NCBI GenBank assembly: GCA_024516035.1
Contig: CM044965.1
Span: 644,683 to 708,682, forward strand
DNA length: 64,000 bases
Direction of reading: 5' to 3'
DNA from: Bactericera cockerelli
Lineage: Eukaryota; Arthropoda; Insecta; Hemiptera; Triozidae
In this document: one piece after another, positions 24,401 through 37,701 of the stretch
Layout: every line of letters starts with the position of its first letter
Numbering within the stretch: position 1 is the first letter of the stretch
Notes under the pieces: generated by a model
The model's database searches: none
Told to the model about the DNA's origin: nothing
Seen by the model: the letters and a program-made list of their open reading frames with translations, nothing else
Program-made: the position numbers and the translations under genes

Positions 24401-24781
24401 CGACTGTTTGGAAGAGGCATGCGCTTGCGCAATTTGCGTTGATTGGTGTAGTGCTTGACTGTGAGAGGTTTCTTCAGGAGTATTTAATTTAGTAACTTTT
24501 GCTTCACCTGTTTTTTCATATTCTTCCAAATTTAAACTTGTTGAAGGTGGGTTATTGAAGTTGTAAGGTGAATCTTTGTTTCTTTGTCTCTCTTTAAATA
24601 GAGTATTTCTGAACCAATGTTTGATAACTTTGGGTGGTAAACCACTTTGTGATGCCATTTCATTGATAGCATCTTCAGAGGGTGAGTTATTTATGTCGAA
24701 ATGAGCTCTCAGTATTTTCAATTGATCATCTGTGATACGAGTTCGGGCGCGTTTTTGTTGACTAGCTGCGACTTGATTGGC
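21445..24781 (-). CDS. zfh2: zfh2, third coding exon with four homeodomains, residues 2059-3170
   Basis: The acceptor TTTGTTTCAG|GCC joins exon 2 in phase 0. An upstream in-frame Met at 24790 lies in the intron and is not a start. Homeodomains by alignment on Trp48: HD1 about 2067-2126 (recognition helix WFRN), HD2 2437-2496 (WFQN), HD3 2757-2816 (WFQN), HD4 2984-3043 (WYEN, diverged). Zinc fingers lie near 2532-2552, 2638-2658, 2828-2848 and 3051-3073. Between HD1 and HD2 is a Gln-rich, probably coiled segment. A pure 15-Gln run sits at about 2684-2698, PLDLS at 2949-2953, an acidic patch precedes HD4, and a poly-Asn run lies near 3095. The exon ends AATG|GTAAGT in phase 1. Reading through instead gives Gly-Lys-Phe-Tyr-Glu and a stop whose TGA ends at 21428. 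The order HD1, HD2, finger, finger, HD3, finger, HD4, finger matches ZFHX3/4. Confidence 0.95.
22862..22906 (-). repeat. CAG/CAA tract encoding 15 glutamines
   Basis: A pure run of CAG and CAA codons in zfh2 exon 3 codes for Gln at about 2684-2698. The mixed codons would slow slippage, but the tract is still a likely site of length variation. Confidence 0.95.
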
Positions 24782-25271
24782 CTGAAACAAAGAGAAGAAA
24801 CAAGATTTTTTTAGTACTTTATAAAAAATTGTTAGTAAAAGTTTTGTTTCATAATGATCAATAAGAGCTTAAATTAATTTGACATTGCATACCGTAGGGA
24901 ATCCCAACATAAATCAAGCTTGAGATTTATGATAACAATACACCACTAACAGCAATTAGCCCAACACTAATTATTATGTCGTCAAAATCCCAAATCGGAA
25001 GTTGAATTATTCGAGACCAAGCTGGTTTTCGAACAAGAAACTTGTGGATTGCCAGATCGACAACTCTGCTTTGACCACTGAGCTCTTTAAAAAATATTAT
25101 TTGTAATTGGTGCATCTATTATTTGTACTTTTTGCAACCATTATTTGCAATTATTAAAATATTTGATTTAATACCCGTACCTACATTATAATGAAGACAA
25201 TAATTAGCATTCACAGTTTAGTAAAGTTTATCTTTTTTCCATAAGTGTTAAAAATATCAAAATATACTTAC
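24782..25271 (-). other. zfh2 intron 2 (490 bp) with a decayed tRNA-like sequence
   Basis: The intron is bounded by GTAAGT (25271-25266) and TTTGTTTCAG (ending 24782). Around 25009-25085, on the minus strand, a tRNA-like stretch has an A-box-like GAGCTCAGTGGTCAAAGC and a B-box-like TTGTTCGAA. It is probably a truncated tRNA-derived retroposon, not a functional tRNA gene, because its arms pair poorly. The rest is AT-rich with nothing else visible. Confidence 0.7.
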
Positions 25272-28200
25272 TGCGGCTTGAGCTGCTTGCTGTTGATGCA
25301 TCATTTGTTGCTTAGACAAATTTGGTTGCTGCTCAGAATTGGGTCCTGATTGCGGCGAGAACATAGGTTGTTGTGCTGCAGCTGCTTGTTGCATCGTCAT
25401 TGAATCGAATGGAGGAGGCATCATCATTGGAACTAATGGAGGTTGCAAGTTCATGGCAGCAAGAGCAGGCATATTGAGTCCTAGTGGTAAGCCCATACCT
25501 AAGCCAGCCATACCCATCATCATAGGATTGAATTGAAGTTGCTGTTGTAATTGAGACGCAGCCATTACGTTTAAAGCTGCTTGCATTTCATTCATTTGCT
25601 GTGCCAATGACATAGGTATATTTGCTGCAGAAGAGGTTGGAATTCCCATTGCAGCGGCCAAAGAAGATAGATTAGGCTGAATAGACTCTGATGTGGTAGA
25701 AGCTGGAGTTGTAGAAGCTGCAGGTGTACTTGGTGCAGTTCGTGGTCTTTCAACATGAGTTTTCTGAATTTTTGCTTGAGGTTCATCAGTTTCGTCTTTT
25801 TCAGGTGTTTGCTCTGTTGATGTGGACGTAGTGTTTGTACTTGTATTTACATTTGCACTAGATGAATTAGGAGAATTAGATGTTGGGGAACTTGAAGTGG
25901 GCGGTACGCCTTTCTTGTCTATTTCCACTTTTATGTGTTGCGCATACTTCTCTAAAAAGTCTAAAGGTACCAAGTCTTTATGTACCTCTTCGTAATGAGC
26001 TTTTAAGACCCATATTGAAGAAAATTCTTTATTACAGTTCGAACAAATGGATTTTGAAACTTCTGGCAAGGTTTCTGAATTTTCTTCATTATTCTCTCCC
26101 TCTTCTTCGTCCTCTTTTTCTTTCTTGATTTCAAGATTTGTTTCATCATCTCGCACTTCATTTTCCTCAGGCTTTGTTTCTTCAGATTTTGAAAGATCAT
26201 CTTCTCTTTCTACTTCATCTTCATCTTTCTGTTCAAGTTTAATGTCTTGTATATCCATGGGCTGTTCTGGCTGTTCTTGACTTGCTTGTTGCAGTTCTAT
26301 TAACATTTTCTCTGTGCTCTCTCTTTTCTGTCGTCTTTGATGATTTTCATTAAATTGCATCACTAGATCAAAACCAAATGATTCAAGCAAATGTTTGTAC
26401 ATGTGAGATGATTTCTTATTATTTGATTGAAAGAGGGATTTAGTTAGTTCTTCTGAATTGGCTGAGCTTAAAGGTGTAGTTGACAATGGAGGAGATTTAG
26501 GAGATGATAGAGACTGCTGGGTTGTCATAGTTGATGCTGATAAAGGAGGAAACATATTCATAGGACTACCAAATAAACAATATAGCTGCTGATGTGTTGT
26601 CAATTGTTCTTGTGAAATAAACAATGCATTACATCTTTGACAGGATAGTTGTGACGTTTGTGTGGGGGATGCATTAGAAATAGAGTTGGATTGACTTGAT
26701 ACTGGACTAGTCTGTGACTTTTGTACAGCACCAGAACCTGTTAAAATATCCTGTATCATTTTTTTGTGTTGATCTTGGATTTTTGATTGTTCTGGTTGTT
26801 CTATAAGAGGTTTACTTAAATCTATTTGACCAGACATAGCGAGATCTTGCAATTTTGATGCACGAGTTTGGTGAAGAACCGATCGCATATGGATGTCTAG
26901 TGTTGATCCTTGACTGTAGGCAACTTTACAAATGTTACATTTGAAAGGTTTTTTGTCATCATCTTCGATAGCTGCATTAGATTTTGGAGTCATCAATAAA
27001 TTTTGGGGAGCTGCAACACCCAGACTAGCAGCTAGTGCTGCAGCCGTGCTCTGCGGAGACGTGTTATTATTGTTGTGCTGCTCTTGAATAGATCTCTTCA
27101 GCTTGTGTAAATGACTGACAGAATTGTAGTGCACAAGAAGAATGTTCTTCTGCGTAAATGATTCTTTACAAACATCACACTTGTAAGGTCTGTTTGGATC
27201 CAAATATTTTTCCATGGGGTATGAAAGTTTTTCACCTTTACGATGTAAAAGTGTCTTATTGTGACTTGTTAGATAGTTCTGCCTTGTAAATGCAACTTTG
27301 CATCTATGACATTTGTATTTTCTGTTTGGATCATTGTAGTTGTCTTCAGCAATGCTCTGGCTATTGAGATAGTCTTCAAAAAATTGTTGTTCCTTGTATT
27401 GTACACTACCGTCATCACTATTTTCATCTTCACCTTTGTCTTCTTCAACATCAGAAGTTGTAATGTCAATTTTCTCATTATTCATTAACTGACCACTGAT
27501 TCCAGCAAGCAGTAATGGATTACTCAAGAGGCTTTGTTTATAAATGGCCATTTCTTCTTCAGAGAGATCAGAATGTGCACTTTCCACATGTTTATGTAAA
27601 CTTTGAATTGTTCTGAAGTTTCGACTACAGAATATGCATTTAGTAGCGTCACGTATCATATGATATTGTGAATGCTGCTCAAGTTTTTCTAATGTTTTGA
27701 AAGCTAAGCTGCATTGGTTACACCTGTATTTATAAACGTGCTTCTCACTAATGGTATTGTTATTAGAAGAGTGAATTTCTCTGAAGTGAACCTGTAAACT
27801 ACTTGCTGATGGAAAATACTGGTTGCAGCCTTTTTTCCAACATAGATAGTTTGGACCGGACGGTGTTTGTTTGATATCAATATGACCAGATTCAGTTTGA
27901 TGTTGACAAAGTTCATCCAAACTTTTAAAGTACCTCAAACATGTTTGGCATCGATTTTCATCAAGTTCAAAACTATCGTCATCTCTTTCATCGATTTCCA
28001 TAGATTTTTCATGTTTACTAGCACTCGAAGATTCAGATGAACTTTGTTGATTTGCGTTGGACGGTCTCGAGGTGGTATTTAACCAATGGGATTGATCCAC
28101 CAGCATCAGTAGTCTTTGTAATCCTTCAGAGTTAACACTGTGTATTTGCATAACGTGTTTCTCTAGCGACACTTTGCTGCCGAATCCATCTTGACATAGA

Positions 28201-28486
28201 GGGCAGAGGAAATCATTTCTCGGCTGTGGAGATGGTGTTCGCTGACGAGGTGATTGAGATCGTTCTCTTCTTTGCTGGGAATGTTGCGTTACTATGTGAG
28301 CCTGGATCCTCATTTCGGAATTGCTGACAAAGTTACAGAAGGGACACATGTGCTTGGACTCATCTGATGGATGAGTTCTGAGATCTTGTTCCTCTTTCTG
28401 TTCGTTGAGGTCTTCGTACTGCTGAGACATCAGCCTTTGCTTCTGAGGGGGTTCATCATCTTCCATCATGTCTTCGTCCTTCCGAT
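25272..28486 (-). CDS. zfh2: zfh2, second coding exon, residues 987-2058
   Basis: The acceptor TGTATGTGTTTCAG precedes AT CGG AAG GAC, which completes the split codon from exon 1 (G|AT = Asp), so the join is in frame. The exon ends GCA|GTAAGT in phase 0. It encodes eleven zinc fingers: about 1034-1056, 1081-1102, 1166-1188, 1202-1225 (C-x4-C), 1242-1262, 1270-1291, 1379-1401, 1423-1446, 1503-1525, 1602-1623 (C2HC) and 1801-1822. The block FDLVMQFNENHQRR (about 1692-1705) and the finger CSNCNKEFSSIWVLKAHY are signature stretches of the ZFHX family. A strongly acidic Glu/Asp/Lys run covers about 1735-1795. The C-terminal part (about 1935-2058) is rich in Met, Ala, Pro and Gln, typical of a low-complexity regulatory region. 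Two adjacent Met codons (residues 993-994) near the exon start could begin a shorter isoform. Confidence 0.95.
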
Positions 28487-28649
28487 CTGAAACACATACA
28501 AAACATGTTCATAGTTAGATTTTAATCAATCAAAATTTTATAATAGAAGATATTTTGATACAAGAAGGACTATCCAAGTATTTAATGTAAATGCGTAATA
28601 GCCCAACTATGACATTAAATGATCGTTGCTGTGCGGAGACACCATGTCA

Positions 28650-28760
28650 TTAAGAGTTCCTCTTTTTATTGTATCTAACCTGGTACGTTTTATAAGCAGA
28701 TTGAAACTCCTGAAGGTAATAAATTTAAAGATTGTTCGTGTTGTCTCTTCTTTCACTCGC
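28650..28760 (+). repeat. Left arm of a perfect 111-bp inverted repeat
   Basis: This stretch is identical, base for base by my reading, to the reverse complement of 29226-29336. The spacer is 465 bp (28761-29225) and contains a tRNA-derived SINE. Outside the arms the sequences diverge sharply, apart from a short GCTGTG similarity. The arm begins about 163 bp upstream of the exon 2 acceptor, so the zfh2 pre-mRNA would contain a long hairpin there. Confidence 0.9.
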
Positions 28761-28777
28761 GAAATAAAAAGAGGAAC

Positions 28778-29105
28778 GAGCGCGCGATTAGCTCAGTGGT
28801 TAAGCACTCGCTTGCCATGCGGAAGGTCCTGGGTTCGATCCCCCGTGCCGACAAAAATTTGTATTCTTAATTTGGTTACAATTGTTTGTAAGGAATACCT
28901 TCCGGTGCGCTCGTGTTGACCTAGCACCTAAATGGGAAGTATTGTGTCACTTCTCGCCCATCAGAGGGGAGGCATACTACGGGATGGGCAGGCTACAACA
29001 CAGACCACAAGCGCCTACAGTAGCTCCTGTTTCATGGCTACAAAATAAAAAAGGCTGTGAAACACTCATCTTTTAAAAAACAAAAAAACAAAAAACAAAA
29101 AAAAT
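28778..29105 (+). mobile_element. tRNA-derived SINE with A-rich tail
   Basis: The head (28778-28853) carries an A-box (TTAGCTCAGTGG) and a B-box (GGTTCGATCCC) of an RNA polymerase III promoter. It can be folded with a GCC anticodon loop (Gly-like). The anticodon and acceptor stems pair imperfectly, so it is not a clean tRNA gene. A roughly 220-bp unrelated body follows, then a tail of A runs broken by single C residues (29080-29105). Head, body and A-rich tail are the hallmarks of a tRNA-type SINE mobilised by a LINE. It lies in the spacer of the 111-bp inverted repeat. Confidence 0.8.
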
Positions 29106-29225
29106 TCATTACGAAAGCTACATGATCCACATCTTCATAAGTTCATAGGTGAAAAATGTCTTCTCATTCTGTGAGTTCAAACCCAGACGAATTGTCTGGG
29201 CTGGAAATGTGTAGCTATAAACGAA

Positions 29226-29336
29226 GCGAGTGAAAGAAGAGACAACACGAACAATCTTTAAATTTATTACCTTCAGGAGTTTCAATCTGCTTATAAAACG
29301 TACCAGGTTAGATACAATAAAAAGAGGAACTCTTAA
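29226..29336 (-). repeat. Right arm of the perfect 111-bp inverted repeat
   Basis: This is the reverse complement of 28650-28760. Both arms give the same chance open frame on opposite strands, which explains a long minus-strand open stretch through here. I see no sign that this frame is a gene. Confidence 0.9.
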
Positions 29337-32300
29337 ACGAACACAGCACTTGGAAAATAATTCCAATAGTGCACCCATAATTCTCTCCCTGAACACATAC
29401 AAAACAAAGTGTAATATATGACGAAGCATTGTACATACATAGATGTTGTAGATAGATTTCAATACATGATCATAAATATGTGTATAATAAATGGACCTGT
29501 AATTCTGTTTAGAGTTTACAAGAAGAAAGACAATAAAGAAGGTAGATAATATAACATTATATCTATGTATAATACTGTGCAACCACATCCATTGATGAAA
29601 GTTTAAGCCCATAAAAAGTATGCATAGTAATAAGAATAGAAGTAGGCCTCTCCGAGGGTCTCTGACTGGTTTACACGAGTATCCTGAGGATAAAATGTAC
29701 GACCAGTCTATTGAAAGAAATGATGCAGTCATCAATGTAGCTATGAGTCATTTAAGTGAATTGTAGAGTCAAAATAATCCTATCCTGTCATTTTTCATAA
29801 GATAAGTTTAACATGATACATGAAAAACTGTTGGCGCTAATATACTGATCATTTAAATAATCTAGGTAGGTGTTGAACTTTTTTTATTGATTGAATTTTT
29901 GCCAAATATTGTCTCCTGATATATTACTCTAGTAAATAGCTACAATTTAGGTTCAAGATACCTAACGGGCCAAGGTCTCTACATCAATCCACTAGATATA
30001 TGAAAAGATTTCTTTCTTTAATTTAAGTAAAAATCTACACAATGGGACTTACTACTGTATAAATAAACAAGAACAATATCTGAAGCCTCGCAGAGTACAA
30101 AGGTAGAAACATAAACAAATGGATAATAATAAAGAGACCTTCCAAAAATTAACAAAAGACGAAAAGAGTAAGGTTACCTACGTTAATATGCTGGCTATAT
30201 TAATTTACCATACGATGAATATTTATAATGTTACAAAAAGATTTTAAAAGAGAGACAAAAAATAGAGATTACAATAAAGATAAAACTGAAGTTTTCAAAG
30301 ACCATGAAAGGAGACTTGACACTGTTGCCACGACAACAAAACAAAAGATCGAACAATGGAATAATAAAGAAAATTCAATAATAATTTGGTGGTAGCACAA
30401 CCAGATTCGTATGTGAATAATGTTTGGTAGCCATGTAGAGGAGCAGCAGGCAGGTATCAAATTATTACCTGCTATTCAGTATTTGCAGATCTTATCAGTA
30501 TTCAGCAAGGATGTCATCAACTGGTTCTTGTACTCCTAAATCAGTTGTTGGATTGAACCGAACGAGATGGCTTACTTCACTGTGTAGACCTCATCTAATT
30601 TCAAAATGTAAAATAATTGACTAAATCCTTATTCAGGGTTGGTAGATTTCAACATGTCATAAAACATTAACCATTATGACAAAGTATTCCATATTTATGT
30701 GAGAGAAATCAACTTTTCCATATTTATTTTGAGAAAGAAAAATCAACTTTTTTCTCGACGTATAGAAAGCTCATATAACATTATTACTCATAGGACAATC
30801 TAATGAAGAGAGTAATACTGTAACGCAATGTGAATCCATCGACTCATATGCAAAATGTAATTTCATGGGAGACAAACCTATAAAACAGGAACGTTATTAC
30901 ATGGCCACACCTACTCTGTCTCTATTCCTAGCTACAGAGTGGCTCAAATACATTATTGTCCAGCTCGTTATAAATATAGGGTGTTTCAATCTCCATGAGT
31001 TTGATATCTGGCACAACATAGTCATAAAAATCACGAGAATGTCCACAAAAGAGGTAGATAGTATACGAGAAACGCTCAATGCATTGGACAAAGTCACTGA
31101 AAGCATTCAATACCTTTATTGCAACTGTAAACTAATTTGATTATTTATAGTCGAGAAATTTGTAAAACAAAGTATTTCTTTCAATAAATTCCTCATAATA
31201 GTTCAAACTTGTGATAATTTTAATAAGCACAATTGGATCTCAAAGTTAACAAAAATAAAATCCCAAGAGAAGCTACTGGGACAAGAAAGACTATTCTAGA
31301 TGATGGAAAAAGCAATACATAGAACACAAAAGGTTTGCTCTTATAGTTGGCGATGGACTAGCAACTGATCCTAGAGTAAGAGAAAAATGTCCAAGCATTT
31401 GATTTATGTCAAACGGAAATCTACATTGAATGAAAATAATAAATAACATCACTGATCTGGACAAGAACATTCTATACAATCTGAATGAATGATCTCGCAG
31501 CTCGCTAGTACATCGTCATTAACCATTGGAGTTGAGTTGATGTTACTAGACTCTGGGACTATGGCTAACGTTCCATTATTTTCATCGAGTGCTCATTTGA
31601 ACTGCTGGCGTTGTAGATAGTGCTTTGAGTTTAGTGTTTATGTAGTACAATCCCTTTACATGAACAGTTAAATTGTAAGGTTATCTTTTAATATAGTTTA
31701 TTATAAGATGCAAGATTTTTATTTATTTCAGAGCCATACTACTTGCCAAAATAAACTAACCAAAAACAACAATTTAGAAATAATTGTACCATTGTACTAT
31801 AGTAGACTATGGACTTTTTTCTAAGATAGAGTAAGACAAAATGCATTAAAGGTACTTTGGTGATACCAATAGTTTTGAAAAGAACATGAATAGCATAAAA
31901 TTATCCATATTTGTAAACAGAAACCTCTTGAAAGGAAAAAACAATAGAAGTGAATCCTTGGAAATTTTCCAGAGCGATAAAATGATTTTTGTCCTAATCA
32001 AGAAATAAAATCGATGTGAACATTTCAATGAACAAGAAAATGCTCCTCCATCATATTCCTGGCAGTAACATAAAGGGTGGGCTCTAGCATGATCTGTACG
32101 TCCTCAAATCTGACTTGTCCGTCTGTGAAACTATCAGATTCCATTGACTACCTCCAGTATAATAAAGAAGATGATGAAAAAACCATCTTGTTTAGCAGTA
32201 CTTAGTAATCATTAAACATTTCATAGAATTTATCGACGCCGATGCTAGTGCTAATATGTATAAAAAAAGAAGAAGAATATCAACTAATTGTGTACTTATA

Positions 32301-35300
32301 AACGAATAAGTACATAGAAATAAGTTACTGGAATGGAAGAATGTCTTCTAGTCTCAAATAATAATTATAAATCTAATCTTGTATTCTTGTAAGAATTTTT
32401 TTTTTCACACTTCCTAAGAATGAAGGACTGGATGCCTGTCTGGATCTGCTGAGGCCGAGGTATGCCTAGTTGTTTTGACCATGTATAACGCGATTCCGTA
32501 CACTTTGATACTTTTACATTGAATTGATCTGTTTCAAAGTAAAGGCTTCAGGCCGCCTCACTACTATCTTTGAGTTCATTTGCCGTGGCAAACTCCATCG
32601 GAATAAAAATCCTTCATTGACTTAAGCCTCTACCTGTATAAATGTTCATCCAAGTAGATACATAGCTCAAAGAATTGAAGAAATCAATGTATCATTAACA
32701 GCAATTTCGAGTTTCAAAGTTGAAAAAGTATAACGAATACAAAGGCATTTTAATTTTCCTCCTTGAATTATAAGGGGGGTTATTAGGGAAAGACATTTCG
32801 AGTTTTTCATTAATAATATAAAATGGCAGCTATTATAACAGACAGAACTAATGAAAATCAAAATGACTATAATTATCGAACGCTTTTCAATTCTTTTCAA
32901 GTTAGTATTTTTTTTCGACCTCGTTCTATATCGTAGTTTTTGTTATTATAGTTTTTTTAATAATCCAAATTTTTCTTTTGTGTTTCCTTTTGAATAAATT
33001 ATTGCTTTTTCGGGCTTGACCGATGTAGATTCAGATTTTTTGAATTCACTTTGATGTCATGATTGTGTATCATCCATTTCACTAATGAGATGGGTGGAAT
33101 CAATTGCATTCAAAACGATAGTAAGAAATTAGAGTATTAGAGAATTGGTTATTGTAATTGGTCTTCATGATATAAATCATTTTACTATCTGCTAAAGTCT
33201 TTTGTTTGAAGTTACATAAGAAATTTTATTTACATTCATTTGTTTACCATATTTAATTTTTATACGGTGTTATCTAAAATATTTTAACGAATGGATCTCC
33301 TCAGACAAATATCTATCAATTTAAAGGATCAGAAATTCATATCAAAACTATGATCTTTGTTTCAAAATTCTTTATTTTTTAAACAGAAATTATCCAACAA
33401 GATTATTTTTCTGGCATTCTCTGTTCAAAAGCACCCCATGGTATCTGTTCGATAACTTCAAAAATCGACGGGAAAAGTAGTCTCCTGACATTTTCAGTTT
33501 TTACGACACAGGGGATGGGCAGTGGGGCCATGTTTCTTTTTCCAGAATTTAATTATCATGACTATTATACTCGTGGCGGATATCCGTGGAAAATTATATG
33601 GTGGATAGGATTTCCACTAATTACCTATAATTGCTGTTGTAGCAGTGGATAACGCGTGCAATATGAAACTATATTTCAAGTAAATAATTAATGGAGATAA
33701 TTAGTTATTGATCACAGACATCAGAGGACCTCCCCCTTGAAAAAAAATGAGCGTAAGAGTGCACGTGGGAAGGGTTAGTGGATTTCATTAGAGGAAAACT
33801 TCCCTAGTTTCGTGACGTACAAGAGAAAACCAATAAGTTGTTTGATATCCCATAGTTAACATTTCAATTTAAATAAGGTCGATTAAGAATATTTTACAAA
33901 ACCTCGTGTACTCATTGGTCACACAGGGCTTGTTTTGGTTAATATCTTTCTTTCATCAGTAGTGATACCATGAGATGTACCCTTGGAGGAATACAAGATG
34001 TGCATACGAAAATTCTTTACATCTTGTAGAATTGTCTACATTGTAGACGATATCAATTTCATAGGTCGATAATATTATGATATCTAATGGGATCACATCT
34101 AATAAACCAAAGCCAAATAATGTGATTAAGTGTCAACCGTTGTAATATTTAATGTGCCATTGGTGTTTTCAATAGGAATTTCTGAGTTTGGCCAGAGTTC
34201 CTAACTCAGATCCTGACGAACAAAAAACTTCCTGGCGTGTCTCGTCTATTTGTTTCTTTTTAATTATTTTTCCTGGGAGCCACATTCTGTTTCGTGTCAT
34301 CGTTTAATAGAAAACTTTTTTAATCGTTATACTTCATGCTCTTTTCGTATTTCTTTTTCCAGGTTTTCTGTCTAACATAAAGTCTATATCGTAGGAAATG
34401 CTTGAATATTCTTTATTTTCCTTCAAATTTTCCACATTCAAATTGGTGACACCTAAATTGGTTGTATTTAACAATGAAAAACAAATTTCGTAAACTGAAA
34501 TTGACTGCTAGTTAGAGTAAATTTCCATGTCTGACTTTTTACTTTAGTTTGGATCTTTAGGTGATGCTAAAGATGTCCTCCAGTAGAATATATTTATATG
34601 ATTTTACATCAATAATACCCCCGATATGGCAATCTCATGTACTATAGTTGCGTCACAACTATCTTCTTATTTATAGAGAGTAATGGGTTGTACACTAGTA
34701 TAAAATTTATGTTTAATGACAATTCCAATACTCTAACATCTCTCTAATGGAAAACAAATATCCAATCACACACCAGATACTGAAACATATTATTCTTCAT
34801 CTAGAGCTATAATTGTGTAGAATCACTAAAAAATATATCTATAATAACCATTATTTCTACAATTAAAAGATTTAATTATATAAAAGAGATAAATAAATGT
34901 TGGTTTTTATGGCCATTAAATGAAAAATCACACCTTTTATAAAGTAGGTAGAAGATTTTTTTTCAATAAAATAAAATTACTCAAACATTACACGTTCAAG
35001 ACATGTTTTTCTAATAGTTCTTTTCAGAATCGGATTTTTTTTACCTCTCTAATAATTTTCTAATAATGTCCATTTTGGTATTTGCCAAGGTTTTTTTTTT
35101 ACTTCCAGTAGAAGATACCTCCATGCTCATCTTTGTGGAACTTCCTATTTCTTGTGCGTTTTTTTTTTGTTTTAACTACTCGTTTGACTCCAAACAGTTT
35201 TCAAGTGACAGTTTTCAAATCACTTTTATGAAATGTGTAGTTTGTCGCTGATTTACAATTTGTACATGTTTTCAAATCATTTCCCAGCAATTTAAGCACT

Positions 35301-37701
35301 GATCCTTTTACTAGTTTTCAGCCATAATGCCAACGAACCACTATGCATCCATACCTGTCCAGCACATCATGTTCGTATTTAATGAAACGGATAGGATTGA
35401 ATCCCACTAGCATCACATTGAAATCTTAATGAGGACGGATCAAAGCTTACAATATGACTGCACAGATTTCTCAGAACAATTCTGGGGATACAGAGTGAAC
35501 TATGTAATGTGATTCACCAGGTATCATTAATACATACAAGATTATACTCAATTATATTGAACAATCATCCTCACCCACCCTATAAGACATGTTCTACAGT
35601 AATTCCATGTAAAGTTATCTATGAAATATGTATATCTAGTCTGAGGATGTATCTGGATATACATTGGAGGACAGATAGTAATTAGTAATTAAGATACAGA
35701 TCTTTTTTCATGAAAAGAAATCTTTTTAATGATAGATTATAAAACCTGGTAGAAGACGTTAAAAATGTAAAGATTTTATAGAGGTGAGTAGGTACATTAT
35801 AGATTTATATTGAATCAAGTCGGTGAACGTACCTATTTAGTAAACATGATATTTATGAATGTGGATTGTATAACTATTTTCAACAGAAACAGACAGATGA
35901 TTTTGTCCTTGGTCTTCTCTCCTGGTGTCACTTATCTTAAGCTTGGACAGTGGACACAGATCCATAGTCATAAGTAATTCTTTCTTCTACCAGACGCATG
36001 AATCAATAAGTGATAATTAATTTTAAAATCTGGTTTTATCTTTTCAATTTAATTAACTAATTGGAGTTTCAAGTCCATCCCATCTATTTTTTTTCTTTTT
36101 CCACCATCTGTTTCTTATTATCTACGTAAGTAGAAAATATTGCTGCGGAGTATGTTAAATACATAATATTGAAATATTTTCTTGTTGGATGGATGAGGTG
36201 TTCCTGTCTCGACATACTGGTTGCCGGGCAGTTTGACATAGGTATTTCTTATGAACAGTACACAATAATACTTGGACGTAGTTAACAGCTGAATATAGAC
36301 TCAAATTCACCAAAGTCATTGAGAATTTGAAAATAATGGAATATAATTGAGCAGAATTAAATATTTCAAATTCCACAGCGTTGAATATTGCATACGAAAC
36401 CAATCGAATCATTGCCATGATTCAGGGCAAGACATTTTAAAAATTCTCTCCACTGATTTATTGCATAAAAAATAATAATGTTACATTAGCTACATAAACA
36501 TACAATAGCAACATATTATACATTGCTCATAATGACTAATTTACCATTGGACTAAAACTTCAAACTTGACTAATATGGGCGGGATCGAACCACAAAGTTA
36601 AAAGAAGTATATGCCATACAAGTACTTGAAGTACGCATGACTCTCAAACAAGAACCCTTTCTAACAACACAGATACTTCAAATGAAACAGACAGGGTGAT
36701 TCATGACTCGGGTGACTGATATTGTCTGTACAATAATGCAGCATTCTCTCAATACATAAAAGATAAATTCAAAGAATTTACTTTATACTATTTCGATGAG
36801 CTTTACTAAAATTATCGACGCAAGATAATAATAAAACTCAGCTGTATGTAGAATAAATAATATAAGAATGAACTCACAAATAGATAATATTTTAGAGACC
36901 CTGTAACAAAATCTTATTGAAGTGATCTTTAATAAATTCCAAAGAGGAAGTACTAGTCAATTACGCTTGTTTCTTAATGGGAGTAACTAACGAACAGTAT
37001 AGGGCGGTTGAGAAACGTAAAGATAACCAACACCAAGAAATGACCAATTGATTAGAAGAGAATACAGTCGAGAAAAGAGGTGAATATGATAAACATTCAA
37101 CAAACACGAAGAGTGCAAGTCCAATTATGAATTATACAATTAGCAACACTAATAAGATGAATGAAGAGAAATCCATAGGCAAAACACCATTCCGTGTAGC
37201 ACCAAGTCTACTGAGAATGAGGACAGACAAATCTAACTCGTAGATGAATGTAATTAGTATATTATTTATGAAATGCTCGAGGGAAATGAGAATACCCCTT
37301 GCCACAGTTATGAAGGAAAACGAACATGTTGTATACAAGAGATCAATTTAGTTTCCACAATTAACAATTTATTATTGTTTGGAGAAAATTGATAAATATT
37401 ATCTTACCTATGTACCTACTCCGTCATATTCATCGTTGTAAAAACACGTAGGCAATTATTTTATTTAATAGTGGTCTATATAGGAAGCAGTGACGACATT
37501 GTGGAAGAACATTACCGAGTCTAATTGACAAATTAAATTAACAGAATCAATAATTTAGTAGTAAAATAAGGTCGCTGATTTTCAGTAAAACATGTGTAGA
37601 AGAGGGTAGCCATCATAAAACCACTTTAAGTCAGAGTGATTCATCAATTAATTACCTACATTTTTAATAAAGAAAAGTAAGAAATTTTCAGTAGGTCTTA
37701 C

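Larger units (their letters stand above)
28487..37701 (-). other. zfh2 intron 1 (9215 bp)
   Basis: The boundaries are the GTAAGA donor at 37701 and the TGTATGTGTTTCAG acceptor ending at 28487. Apart from the 111-bp inverted repeat and SINE near its 3' end, the intron holds no supported gene. At 36578-36640 (minus) a GGTTCGATCCC B-box suggests another tRNA-like relic. At 30865-31140 (plus) a 91-codon ORF reads faintly like the C-terminal part of a decayed hAT transposase, but I cannot support that. A less AT-rich stretch at 33400-33760 could be conserved regulatory DNA. The rest looks like ordinary AT-rich intron. Confidence 0.85.

Noticed and set aside
24782..24790. Met-Phe-Gln start for the exon 3 open frame
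   Set aside because: These codons lie in the intron, before the CAG acceptor. The exon joins exon 2 in phase 0 at GCC 24781.
28778..28853. Functional tRNA-Gly(GCC) gene
   Set aside because: The acceptor and anticodon stems pair poorly, and a SINE body with an A-rich tail follows directly.
29118..29735. 205-codon minus-strand open frame
   Set aside because: It has no recognisable domain, runs through the inverted-repeat arm and has an AT-rich, hydrophobic random look.
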